Source: JACMLD01 sp964245425 (GTDB lineage Bacteria; Bacteroidota; Bacteroidia; Chitinophagales; Chitinophagaceae). From it: a stretch of DNA of 48,597 nt. Every line of letters begins with the position of its first letter. Position 1 is the stretch's first letter. The stretch is taken from contig CAXTMV010000010.1 of NCBI GenBank assembly GCA_964245425.1, positions 1 to 48,597 on the forward strand, given 5' to 3'. Below are positions 33,241 to 41,105 of the stretch, one piece after another. The translations under genes were made by a program, and so were the position numbers. Under the pieces are notes generated by a model that was not told the origin of the DNA, made no database searches, and saw nothing but the letters and a program-made list of their open reading frames with translations.

Positions 33241-36200
33241 TTAGAAATTAAGTGTTACGCCGGCATTCCAGACACGCGGACGGGGATAAGAGAAGAAGTC
33301 CAGGTTCTGCGAAAAATTCGGGTTGTTTCCGTAAGAGGAATTGTAGGTATCCACTTCGGGGTCGTAACCGGTGTACTTGGTACTCACAAACAGGTTCTGC
33401 ACGCTTACGTAAAAGCGCAAACGGCTTACATGATACTTGTCGAGCATTTTAGAAGGCAGTGAATAGCCCAGTACAAAGTTCTGTCCGCGTATAAAAGATC
33501 CGTCCTCTACCCACCAGGTATCAAATTTAGAATCCTGTGCATGTGCATAGTTTCTTACCTGCGAGATCATGGTATTCTGGTTGGTAGGCGTCCATGCATC
33601 CAGCACTGTTTTAAGACTGTTGGCAATGGTTTGGCGGTCTTCAGTAGAATGTTTAAAGGTGGCTGCGGTGTTAACGCCTTCTACAAAACGGATATCGAAA
33701 CTGAAATCCCAGTTCTTATAAACAATGGTGCTGTTGAAATTGCCTGTCCATTTGGGATTAGACCTTCCGATGATGCTGTAATATTCGCTGCCATCTGAAT
33801 TCAGCTGGTATTTACGATCGCCGATCTTTAAACCCTGTGTGGCGGCAAGGGCGGCTTCCTTATCGCTGTAAGTGCCCAGTCGGGTTCTGCCATAGAACGA
33901 ACCAATGGCTTCTCCCACGCGCAGTACATTGGTCTGGCCAAGAAAATTAGGCCCGGGAAAGATATCCGCATTGCCATTGTTCAGCTTCAGGATCTTGTTC
34001 TTATTGCTGGCAAAGATAAAATTGGTGGTCCAGGTAAAATCCTTGGTTTGTATATTGGTAGTGGTCAGGTTCAGTTCCACACCCGTATTTCTTACGGAAC
34101 CGATATTCCTGTAAACATAGTTGGCGTTCTGACCGGCCGACCATGGAATAGGCGTTTGCAACAACAGGTTCTTGGTAGTGCGGTTATAATAATCCAGGTT
34201 CAATATGATCCTGTTTTTAAACAGGCTTAATTCCACACCGGCATCTGCCTGGTTTGAAACTTCCCATTTGAGGTCGGGATTGCCTACATAATTGGGCAAT
34301 AAGGTAGACTGGCTGGCACCGCTTAACACGGTGGTACTGGGCGATATCTGCGGCAGCGACAAATAGTTACCTATTTCCTGGTTACCCACAGAACCATAGC
34401 TGGCCCTGATCTTCAGGTCGCTGATGATGCCTGGATTGTGTTTCATGAAATCTTCTTCGGAAACCCTCCAGGCGGCACCTACCGACGGGAAAAAGCCGTA
34501 TTTATGATTCTTGCCAAATACAGATGAACCGTCATAACGGCCGGTGGCTGTAAACAGGTATTTGTTGCTGATATTATAAGTAACGCGTGCATAGTAAGAA
34601 TTCAGCGAACGCTGGCCGATACTGCTGGAAGTATTTGAACGAACGGAACCTGCCTGCAGGCTGTAATACTGGAAAATATTGTCGATGAAATTCTGCGTCT
34701 CTGCAAACTCATTTTGTGTATTGGTTTGTTGCCAGGAAGCACCGAGCAGGGCAGTCAGTTTATGACCGTTGTTAAACTGTTTGTTCCAGGTAAAATAATT
34801 TTCTGATTGCCAGAAAGTGCTGTTATTGGCCGTAAGGTTGGCTACCCCGCCCTGGTCTTGCGACAGGTGCGGCAGATCGCTGGCCGAAAAGAAATTGTTC
34901 TTTTGGTTGTTCAGGTTGAAACCGAAATCAGATTTAAAATCCAGCTCTTTGGTGATATGAAACAATAAATAGGTATTGCCCAGGGTCTGGAAATTATTAT
35001 TAAGTGTATACCGGTTATTGGCAATCTGAACAGGATTGGGACCACCTTCCAGGCCATCGATATCGTAGTTGCCAGCCCAGGCACCATTGGGATATTTAAC
35101 AGGAACAATCGGCACTTCTTCTGTTACCATCCTGGGCACATTCAGTCCGCCGTTGCCATCTGAAACCAGTTTCTGCTGGCTTTTGATAAGGGAGATGGCG
35201 CCGCCAACTTTCAACCATTTGTTTACGTCGTTGTCCAGCGTAAGCCTGGCAGAATATCTTTTAAAAGCAGAATTCACCATGATGCCGTTCTGGTCAAGAT
35301 AACCCAGCGATAAGCTGAAAAGTGTTTTATCGCTGCCCCCCTGGAAGCTGAGCTGGTGGTTATGCGAAAAAGCGGGCTTATAAGTTTCCGACTCCCAATT
35401 TGTATTATACAGTGGTTTGTCGCTGGCATCAAACAGCAACGGATAATTGATATGGTTCAATGCCTTGGAGGGCAGGTTTACCGCGTTATTGGGATCAAAT
35501 TTCTGACCATTGGCAAAAGCCAAGTTATAGACCTGTACAAATTCGGTGGCGTTCAGTGCCGGCACATGGCGGTATAACTGCGCCTCGTTCACATTACCAT
35601 CGTAGGTAATGCGGGTAGCGCCGCTTCTGCCGCGTTTGGTGGTAACCATGATAACACCATTGGCGCCACGGGCGCCATAGATGGCGGTAGCGGAAGCGTC
35701 TTTCAAGACTTCCACAGAAGCAATATCACCGGGGTTGATGGTATTGCCGTCTACACCGGTAACACCGTCTACCACGTACAGCGGGTCAAGGCTGGAGTTG
35801 ATGGAACCCAGGCCGCGTACACGCACTTTGGCACCGGCGCCGGGCGCATTGTTGTTAACGCTTACGTCAACACCCGCCACCTTGCCTTCCAGCGCCTGTG
35901 TAATATTGGGAACGGGTTTGTCGAGCAGCTTATCTGCTTTGATAACCGTTACAGCGCCGGTCAGATCCGATTTGCGGGCAGTACCATAACCAATTACTAC
36001 TACGTCGTTCAGGTTAGAAACATCCTGGGCCATCACCACACTCTGCAGTTTTGCGGGCTGGCTAACGGGTATCTCAATATTTTTAAAACCTACATAGCTG
36101 AACACCAGTACGGCATTGGCGCTGCTAACGTCGATGCTGAAGCCACCATCTGCCTTGGTAGACACGCCGTTATTGGTGCCTCTTTCCAGCACGCTTACAC

Positions 36201-36642
36201 CTGAAAGGGGTTCTCCCCTGTCGTTGGCCACCCGGCCGGTGATGCTGATGGCGGCACTCGCCAGTTGGTTTTCCGTGTTTTTATCGTCTACAATTACGAC
36301 CAGGTGATTGCTCAGCCGGCGGTAGGTAAGAGAAGTATGTTCAAAAATTTTGTCCAGCACCTCTGTAAGGCTGGCGTTTTCTACGTTAATGGTTACAGGC
36401 TCACTCGATTTTAATAGTTTGTCTCTGTATACAAACCGGAAATCGCCTTGTTCTTCAATCGATTTCAGTACCTTTTTCAGTTGAACCCGGTCCAGTTTCA
36501 GGCTGATGCCCTGCCCATAGGTATGGGCAAAGGTTTGGGTGGAAAAGAACAGAACAAGCACTATTACCATCTTCGTCATAAGCAGGCATTTGATTAATAA
36601 ACGGCGCGTACCGGCAGATCCGCCGTGTTCACTTTTTTTCAT
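33241..36642 (-). CDS. SusC/RagA-family TonB-linked outer-membrane protein with STN domain
   Basis: I choose the ATG at 36642 (1133 residues, MKKSEHGG...) over the upstream GTG at 36675. The protein has a signal/anchor segment (about 25-45), an STN domain (about 48-108, ISLKLDRVQLKKVLKSIEEQGDFRFVYRD), a carboxypeptidase-D-like domain (about 132-212), the SusC TonB-box/plug signature (DVVVIGYGTARKSDLTGAVTV, then GKVAGVDV, and DPLYVVDGV) and a beta-barrel ending in Phe (WNAGVTLNF). The STN domain means it can signal to an anti-sigma factor; the FecR gene is directly upstream and the sigma gene is next to that. It imports a substrate captured by the SusD partner, driven by TonB. Confidence 0.94.
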   Translation of the reverse strand: MKKSEHGGSAGTRRLLIKCLLMTKMVIVLVLFFSTQTFAHTYGQGISLKLDRVQLKKVLKSIEEQGDFRFVYRDKLLKSSEPVTINVENASLTEVLDKIFEHTSLTYRRLSNHLVVIVDDKNTENQLASAAISITGRVANDRGEPLSGVSVLERGTNNGVSTKADGGFSIDVSSANAVLVFSYVGFKNIEIPVSQPAKLQSVVMAQDVSNLNDVVVIGYGTARKSDLTGAVTVIKADKLLDKPVPNITQALEGKVAGVDVSVNNNAPGAGAKVRVRGLGSINSSLDPLYVVDGVTGVDGNTINPGDIASVEVLKDASATAIYGARGANGVIMVTTKRGRSGATRITYDGNVNEAQLYRHVPALNATEFVQVYNLAFANGQKFDPNNAVNLPSKALNHINYPLLFDASDKPLYNTNWESETYKPAFSHNHQLSFQGGSDKTLFSLSLGYLDQNGIMVNSAFKRYSARLTLDNDVNKWLKVGGAISLIKSQQKLVSDGNGGLNVPRMVTEEVPIVPVKYPNGAWAGNYDIDGLEGGPNPVQIANNRYTLNNNFQTLGNTYLLFHITKELDFKSDFGFNLNNQKNNFFSASDLPHLSQDQGGVANLTANNSTFWQSENYFTWNKQFNNGHKLTALLGASWQQTNTQNEFAETQNFIDNIFQYYSLQAGSVRSNTSSSIGQRSLNSYYARVTYNISNKYLFTATGRYDGSSVFGKNHKYGFFPSVGAAWRVSEEDFMKHNPGIISDLKIRASYGSVGNQEIGNYLSLPQISPSTTVLSGASQSTLLPNYVGNPDLKWEVSNQADAGVELSLFKNRIILNLDYYNRTTKNLLLQTPIPWSAGQNANYVYRNIGSVRNTGVELNLTTTNIQTKDFTWTTNFIFASNKNKILKLNNGNADIFPGPNFLGQTNVLRVGEAIGSFYGRTRLGTYSDKEAALAATQGLKIGDRKYQLNSDGSEYYSIIGRSNPKWTGNFNSTIVYKNWDFSFDIRFVEGVNTAATFKHSTEDRQTIANSLKTVLDAWTPTNQNTMISQVRNYAHAQDSKFDTWWVEDGSFIRGQNFVLGYSLPSKMLDKYHVSRLRFYVSVQNLFVSTKYTGYDPEVDTYNSSYGNNPNFSQNLDFFSYPRPRVWNAGVTLNF

Positions 36643-36676
36643 ATCTTGGCTTTGATTTAAAAATGATGAGAACACT

Positions 36677-36739
36677 CCCGCCCAAAGGCGGGATGGTTTT
36701 GTCTTTTTTTACTGCGGAGAATGTTGCAACCATTCTCCG
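36677..36739. promoter_or_regulatory. Two hairpins in the leader of susC
   Basis: CCCGCC-CAAA-GGCGGG (36677-36692) and CGGAGAATG-TTGCAAC-CATTCTCCG (36715-36739) are perfect hairpins in the 297-base gap between fecR and susC. The second is followed by a T-rich stretch on the plus strand, so it would end antisense transcripts. On the minus strand it lacks a T run and may serve as an RNA stability or attenuation element in the susC leader. Confidence 0.45.
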
Positions 36740-36802
36740 TTTTTTATTTTACGGGATGTCAGGTGGGCGTTTTATTCATGCAGGCAGTTTTTGGTTATGA
36801 AT

Positions 36803-36885
36803 AAAAGTTTACAGTTCAAAGGCTGAAGTGGGCCGCGAGGGCGAACCACCCATCTTAAAAAGTTTACTGTTCAATGTATGAAGTG
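36803..36885. repeat. 28-base direct repeat upstream of susC
   Basis: 36803-36830 and 36858-36885 match at 24 of 28 positions (AAAAGTTTAC, one variable base, GTTCAA, then TGAAGTG). They are 55 bases apart in the fecR-susC gap. They may be paired protein-binding sites or a small duplication. Confidence 0.5.
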
Positions 36886-36939
36886 TAAATTTGGCTCCGA
36901 AAACGAATCTGAATCGTAGACCTTCTTTAACCTTCAACC

Positions 36940-38058
36940 TTATTTTATCGTGATGATATTTTTATAGATCGAATACCTGAAATTGCCGGTAATGGTTAAT
37001 GCCTCCATTACCTGGGCAACCGTTTCATTGTCGAATATCCCGCTGAAAGTGGTGTTTTTCAGATCATCGTCTCCATTGATAATGACTCTTACATCATACC
37101 AGCGTTCAATCTTCTGTGCCACTTCTTCCAGGCTTTCCGCATCAAACACCAGTTTGTTCTTTATCCAAAGGGTTTCCCATGCGCTGCTGTCTTTTGCCCG
37201 GAAATGTACTTTGCCCACCTGTATAGCCAGTTCAGGTGGGTCCTGGTTCTTTTCCTTGTTGGTTTTTTCCGTATCAAACTGCAGGCTCTTATTATTTACG
37301 CGCAGCTTTTCATTGGGCTTTAGTACAATCTTTTTTTCGGGACTGTTGTGCAGGGTAATTTCTACCGAACCCCTGAAGAGCGCGGTTTCTGTATTCTTTT
37401 CCGTTTCATAGGCCCGCACATTAAAGGCGGTGCCCAATACACGGATATCAATGGTTTTGGTATGAATGATGAAGGGCCGTGTTTTATCTTTCACTACATC
37501 AAAAAAAGCTTCTCCTTCCAGTGATACCTCCCGGAAATCGCCCCGGAAATTTTCATTGTAGGTCAGTTTGCTGTCTGCATTCAGCCATGCCATGGTGCCA
37601 TCGGGCAGCAGAATGTTCGACTTGGATCCTTTTCTTGTGCTAACGGTATTACTGGCAATATAATCCGCTTTGTTAGCAGCCTTGTTTAATTTATTGTTAT
37701 GAAAAAGAAAGAAAATAACCAGCAAGGAAGCGGCAATGCCAGACAGGGCCAGCAGCGGGTACCAGGCGGCAGATTTTGAAGGAGGCGCGACAGCAGTATA
37801 TAATTCAGGTGCGGTATATTCGGCCGGACCGGGATAAATATCAGGCCGGTTGCTGAGCCTTTGCAGGTGCCGGTCAAAAAAATCGTCTGTTTTGCTTTCA
37901 GCGGAATGATCTTTTTTCCACATCTGCTCCATCAGTTGCGCCTGCAGGCCAAGCGTAGGATTTTTTTGAAGCAGCTTTTCCAACACCGCCAGTTCCTCAG
38001 CAGTTGCTTCACCACTGAGCTTAACACTTAACAAGTACCAGAAATTTTCTTCTTCCAT
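36940..38058 (-). CDS. FecR-family anti-sigma factor
   Basis: The product has 372 residues: a cytoplasmic N-terminal sigma-binding part (about 1-90), one transmembrane helix (about 103-123, YPLLALSGIAASLLVIFFLF), the periplasmic FecR domain (about 140-245, SNILLPDGTMAWLNADSKLTY, VSLEGEAFFDVV, VLGTAFNVRAY) and a C-terminal DUF4974 domain resembling an STN fold (LVFDAESLEEVAQKIERWYDVRV). It should hold the ECF sigma factor inactive until SusC, through its STN domain, reports substrate. It is encoded upstream of susC in the same direction and divergently from the sigma gene. Confidence 0.93.
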   Translation of the reverse strand: MEEENFWYLLSVKLSGEATAEELAVLEKLLQKNPTLGLQAQLMEQMWKKDHSAESKTDDFFDRHLQRLSNRPDIYPGPAEYTAPELYTAVAPPSKSAAWYPLLALSGIAASLLVIFFLFHNNKLNKAANKADYIASNTVSTRKGSKSNILLPDGTMAWLNADSKLTYNENFRGDFREVSLEGEAFFDVVKDKTRPFIIHTKTIDIRVLGTAFNVRAYETEKNTETALFRGSVEITLHNSPEKKIVLKPNEKLRVNNKSLQFDTEKTNKEKNQDPPELAIQVGKVHFRAKDSSAWETLWIKNKLVFDAESLEEVAQKIERWYDVRVIINGDDDLKNTTFSGIFDNETVAQVMEALTITGNFRYSIYKNIITIK

Positions 38059-38134
38059 ATGCCTGTCTTATAAGTAAGGATACCGATTGCCAATAAAATG
38101 TACCAAAAGAAAAAACTTATTTTGAAAAAACATT

Positions 38135-38149
38135 TTACCTTCATGGTAA
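38135..38149. promoter_or_regulatory. Dyad between divergent fecR and sigma genes
   Basis: TTACC and GGTAA flank a 5-base centre in the middle of the 119-base divergent intergenic region. It could be an operator shared by both genes. The evidence is only the symmetry and the position. Confidence 0.25.
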
Positions 38150-38177
38150 GAAAGGAATTTAAAATGTCCAATCTATT

Positions 38178-38759
38178 TTGAACCAGCTTGCCAATATACC
38201 AGAACTGCAAACGAGAATTGCTTTGTATGACGATATGAAAGCATACAGGGATCTATGTGATCTATTCTATCACCGCCTCAACCGCACGGCATTTGCTTTC
38301 ATCAAATCAAAAGAACCCGCAGAAGAAATTGTTTCAGATGTCTTTATTAAAGTATGGCAGATCAGGGCAAAACTGCCGGAGATAGAAAACCTAAGTGTTT
38401 ACCTGTATACCGTTACCAAGAATCTCTGCCTGAAATACATTACCCGCCAGTATAAGAACCCGGTTACCAGTCTCGACATTATGCATTTTGAAACCAGCAT
38501 CGATTTTAATACGCCGGAAGAAATCTGCATCTCATCAGACATCATAAAAAAAATAAGGCAGGCCCTGGAAGAATTACCGCCCAAATGCCGGCTTATTCTG
38601 CAGCTGGTAAAAGAAGACGGGCTTCGCTATAAAGAAGTAGCGGAGATCCTGCACCTCTCGGAACTAACCGTCAGGAACCAGGTAGCCATTGCCGTCAGGA
38701 AACTGGGGAAGGTATTGCCGGTGTATTTGCAATCAGCGGTTAACCTTAATTTTCCTTAA
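38178..38759 (+). CDS. ECF RNA polymerase sigma-70 factor
   Basis: The 193-residue product has region 2 (about 25-95: YRDLCDLFYHRLNRTAFAFIKS, AEEIVSDVFIKVWQ, VYLYTVTKNLCLKYI) and region 4 (about 130-180: ALEELPPKCRLILQLVKEDGLRYKEVAEILHLSELTVRNQVAIAVRKL). The first in-frame start is TTG at 38178, after a TAA at 38160. The next ATG (38235) would remove LQTRIALYDD, which is conserved in relatives, so I keep TTG. It lies divergent to fecR, whereas in many Bacteroidota loci the sigma gene precedes fecR on the same strand. It probably drives transcription of the fecR-susCD genes. Confidence 0.92.
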   Translation: MNQLANIPELQTRIALYDDMKAYRDLCDLFYHRLNRTAFAFIKSKEPAEEIVSDVFIKVWQIRAKLPEIENLSVYLYTVTKNLCLKYITRQYKNPVTSLDIMHFETSIDFNTPEEICISSDIIKKIRQALEELPPKCRLILQLVKEDGLRYKEVAEILHLSELTVRNQVAIAVRKLGKVLPVYLQSAVNLNFP

Positions 38760-38837
38760 AAGTTCCTGGTTCTATAGTTAGGAAGTTTGTTCGTCCGGCA
38801 ACGCCAGCGAACGATGAACTGGTGAACCAAACGGCGA

Positions 38838-40004
38838 TTAACTGATTACAGGGTGCCGTTTAAATTCCCGGGTGCGATCAAATAAATAACGGTAGGTGGT
38901 TAGTTTTCGGCTGGGAAAGGTATCGCCCAGGGTTTTGGCCGTATTAATCATTTTGGGATTGAACTCCCCGATCCATTGCATTTCAAATTCTGCATAATCT
39001 GTATAGGGCTGCACCAGTTTGGCTGCCTCAATCAGCATAAATGCATCCACGCCTTTGCCCTGAAATTCGGGAACAATGCCATACACGATGCCGATAAACT
39101 TTTTTCTTTTCTGGGTTTTTTGCAGCCATAGAAAATATAGTTTCTGCAAAATGCCAAACTGCCCGTTCAGGTGTTTAAAATACTGGTTAATATCAGGCAG
39201 GTTCACAAACATGCAAACTGGCTCTTCTTTATAATAAGCAAACCAGATAACATGCTCATCCATCACCGGTTTCATTTTTTTAAACATGATCCGTACCTGT
39301 TCTTTTTTCATTTCCTTCAACCCGCCATGTCCTGCCCAGGCCTTGTTGTAGATAACGGTGAAATCGTCGGCAAATTTATCCAGCCTTTTTTTATCTATAT
39401 GGATGCTTTTATAATCGGGGTTGCCGTCAAAATGCGCATGCCGCTCATACATTTTGGGGCTTAATTTTTTTGTAGTGTCTAGGCCGAAGCAAAGCTGGTT
39501 GAAGAAATTCTGAAAGCCGTACTGCTCAAACAGCGCCTGGTAATAAGGGTAATTGTAATTCATGCAGTACAGCGGTTCCTGAAAGCCTTCTACCACCAGC
39601 CCCCACCAGCGGTCACGTTCGCCAAAATTAATAGGGCCGTCCATGGCTTCCATGCCCCGGGCGCTTAGCCATTGCCGGGCCGTGTCAAAAAGCAAATTGG
39701 CAGCCGCCTGGTCATTGATGCAATCAAAAAAACCTATCCCGCCCACGGGCAGATCATCGCCCTTGTTTTTGTATTTCTTATTGGTAAATGCGGCAATGCG
39801 GCCTATTAGCTCACCTGCATCATCCTGCAAAATCCAGCGGATGCAGCTGCCCTGCCGGAAAGCCTTGTTTTTCTTTTCATCAAATACTTCCTGGATGTCT
39901 TTGTCGAGCGGGCGGATATAATTGGTATTGGCTTTGTTTATGCTACTATTAACGGTAATGAACTGGCGGGCCAGTGCCGGGTTGGTTACTTCTGTTAACT
40001 GCAT
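38838..40004 (-). CDS. GNAT-like N-acetyltransferase (conserved, substrate unknown)
   Basis: The 388-residue product belongs to a family found across Bacteroidota with an acyltransferase fold. The N-terminal half has IRWILQDDAGELIGRIAAF (like a GNAT beta strand) and GGIGFFDCINDQAAANLLFDTARQWL. The C-terminal half has a second GNAT-like module (KKFIGIVYGIVPEFQGKGVDAFMLIEAAKLV), with QGKG matching the acyl-CoA pyrophosphate loop. The substrate is not predictable. It is divergent from the YtxH operon and its 3' end faces the sigma gene. Confidence 0.8.
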   Translation of the reverse strand: MQLTEVTNPALARQFITVNSSINKANTNYIRPLDKDIQEVFDEKKNKAFRQGSCIRWILQDDAGELIGRIAAFTNKKYKNKGDDLPVGGIGFFDCINDQAAANLLFDTARQWLSARGMEAMDGPINFGERDRWWGLVVEGFQEPLYCMNYNYPYYQALFEQYGFQNFFNQLCFGLDTTKKLSPKMYERHAHFDGNPDYKSIHIDKKRLDKFADDFTVIYNKAWAGHGGLKEMKKEQVRIMFKKMKPVMDEHVIWFAYYKEEPVCMFVNLPDINQYFKHLNGQFGILQKLYFLWLQKTQKRKKFIGIVYGIVPEFQGKGVDAFMLIEAAKLVQPYTDYAEFEMQWIGEFNPKMINTAKTLGDTFPSRKLTTYRYLFDRTREFKRHPVIS

Positions 40005-40064
40005 GGTTCGGGTGCTTGGCTGGTGACTGGTCTAAGATTTTACGGGTGCTGTTGAAACTGTTTG

Positions 40065-40072
40065 TAAATTTG
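40065..40072 (+). promoter_or_regulatory. Putative -7 promoter element of the YtxH operon
   Basis: TAAATTTG is an exact TAnnTTTG match 43 bases before the ATG at 40116. A clear -33 TTTG at the preferred spacing is missing. Confidence 0.45.
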
Positions 40073-40115
40073 AAAAAAACAAATTTAACCGATTCAAATA
40101 CATAAACATTTATAC

Positions 40116-40307
40116 ATGGCTGATAATTCAAAATTTTTAGCGGGCATCGTAGTAGGGGCCGCAGCGGGTGCTGCCATTGCCCTGTTGCTGAATTCAGACA
40201 GCGGTAAAAAAGCACTGTCTGATTTAAAAGAAATGGCCGGTAAGGCTTTCCGCGATTGGAAAGATGCCGGCATGGAGGCTGCAGAAGAAGCAGAAACCGC
40301 TGTTTAA
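40116..40307 (+). CDS. YtxH domain-containing protein
   Basis: The 63-residue product has one glycine/alanine-rich transmembrane helix (FLAGIVVGAAAGAAIALLLN, residues 6-25) followed by the charged YtxH tail (SGKKALSDLKEMAGKAFRDW). Small proteins of this type are often linked to envelope or general stress. It opens a three-gene operon; the next gene begins 10 bases after its stop. Confidence 0.88.
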   Translation: MADNSKFLAGIVVGAAAGAAIALLLNSDSGKKALSDLKEMAGKAFRDWKDAGMEAAEEAETAV

Positions 40308-40317
40308 AAACAATCAT

Positions 40318-40686
40318 ATGCCTGAAAAACAGAATTTTTTTGAAGAAACCCAGGACCTGGTAGAAAGCTATGCCAGCAACCGGTTAAGGCTGCTTAAACT
40401 GCAGACCGCTGAAAAGTCCTCAAGGGTAATAACGGTTTTGCTGGCAGGTATCGTTATCAGCCTGTTGTCTTTTTTTATCCTGCTTTTTGTAAGCATCATG
40501 GCTGGTTACTTTTTCTCCGAAAAACTGCACAGCCAGTTTTACGGGTTTGGTATCGTAACCCTAATGTATGTGCTGCTGCTGGTGGTAGCCCTGCTGCTTC
40601 GTAAACGCCTGGATAAATTCATTTTTGAAAAACTGATAACCATCTTGTTTGAATCAAATAACGACGACAATGACAACCCCCAGTAA
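40318..40686 (+). CDS. Phage-holin-like family membrane protein (Phage_holin_3_6 type)
   Basis: Starting at the ATG at 40318 gives 122 residues. A cytoplasmic amphipathic part (residues 1-35, FFEETQDLVESYASNRLRLLKLQ) is followed by two transmembrane helices (about 40-65 and 77-98) and a charged tail. The family is common in bacterial genomes in YtxH-type stress operons and here has no link to a prophage. An earlier in-frame start at 40264 lies inside the YtxH gene and is unlikely. Confidence 0.82.
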   Translation: MPEKQNFFEETQDLVESYASNRLRLLKLQTAEKSSRVITVLLAGIVISLLSFFILLFVSIMAGYFFSEKLHSQFYGFGIVTLMYVLLLVVALLLRKRLDKFIFEKLITILFESNNDDNDNPQ

Positions 40687-41014
40687 AAAAACGGTCCTGT
40701 ATACCCGTGAGAGCATTCAGCTGGAGCAACTGCGGTTAAAGCGCATCATCAAACAGCAGGAAGAGGTGCTCCGGCAAAAGGTACAGAAATTGCCCGGCGA
40801 ATTGTTATATGCGGGGGTGGATTCGTTGCTGCCCGTTGGATTGTCGGGTAAAATAAGCGACAAAATATTAACGGCGGGAAAGAATTTCATCAACCGGGCC
40901 GTTGTCAAAAAAACAGGCGGACAAACATCACGCCTGGTCACCGCCGCCAAACAGGCCGGCATTTTTACCTTGTTAAAGATGGCTTATACGGCCTTTATCA
41001 AGAAGAAGAAATAA
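40670..41014 (+). CDS. Small hypothetical protein in the YtxH/holin-like operon
   Basis: With the ATG at 40670 the product has 114 residues and its start overlaps the holin-like gene by 17 bases, a sign of translational coupling. An upstream TTG at 40649 would add seven residues. The first half is a charged helix (LEQLRLKRIIKQQEEVLRQK) and the second has weak hydrophobic segments and a basic end (FIKKKK). No named domain is recognised. It most likely works with the two preceding envelope proteins. Confidence 0.75.
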   Translation: MTTPSKKTVLYTRESIQLEQLRLKRIIKQQEEVLRQKVQKLPGELLYAGVDSLLPVGLSGKISDKILTAGKNFINRAVVKKTGGQTSRLVTAAKQAGIFTLLKMAYTAFIKKKK

Positions 41015-41019
41015 ATAAG

Positions 41020-41089
41020 GTGGTAAATGTGATAAATGTGCTCATGCGAAGCCCGGATCAGGCAGTAGCACATTTATCATATTTACCAC
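41020..41089. repeat. Long inverted repeat between convergent genes
   Basis: Arms 41020-41042 and 41067-41089 match as inverted copies at 22 of 23 positions, with a 24-base loop. The arms contain the doubled motif TAAATGTG. The element lies between the stop of the plus-strand operon (41014) and the corrected stop of the minus-strand VIT gene (41106), so it probably acts as a bidirectional terminator or RNA 3'-end protector, though there is no strong T run. Confidence 0.7.
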
Positions 41090-41105
41090 ATTAGCACCGG
41101 CGCTC

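Noticed and set aside
36643..36675. GTG start for SusC eleven codons upstream
   Set aside because: The ATG at 36642 gives the usual MKK-type start before the signal segment; the extra residues run into the leader hairpin.
40316..40686. Prophage remnant suggested by a holin-like gene
   Set aside because: No other phage gene is nearby. The gene sits in a YtxH operon, the normal chromosomal context for this family.
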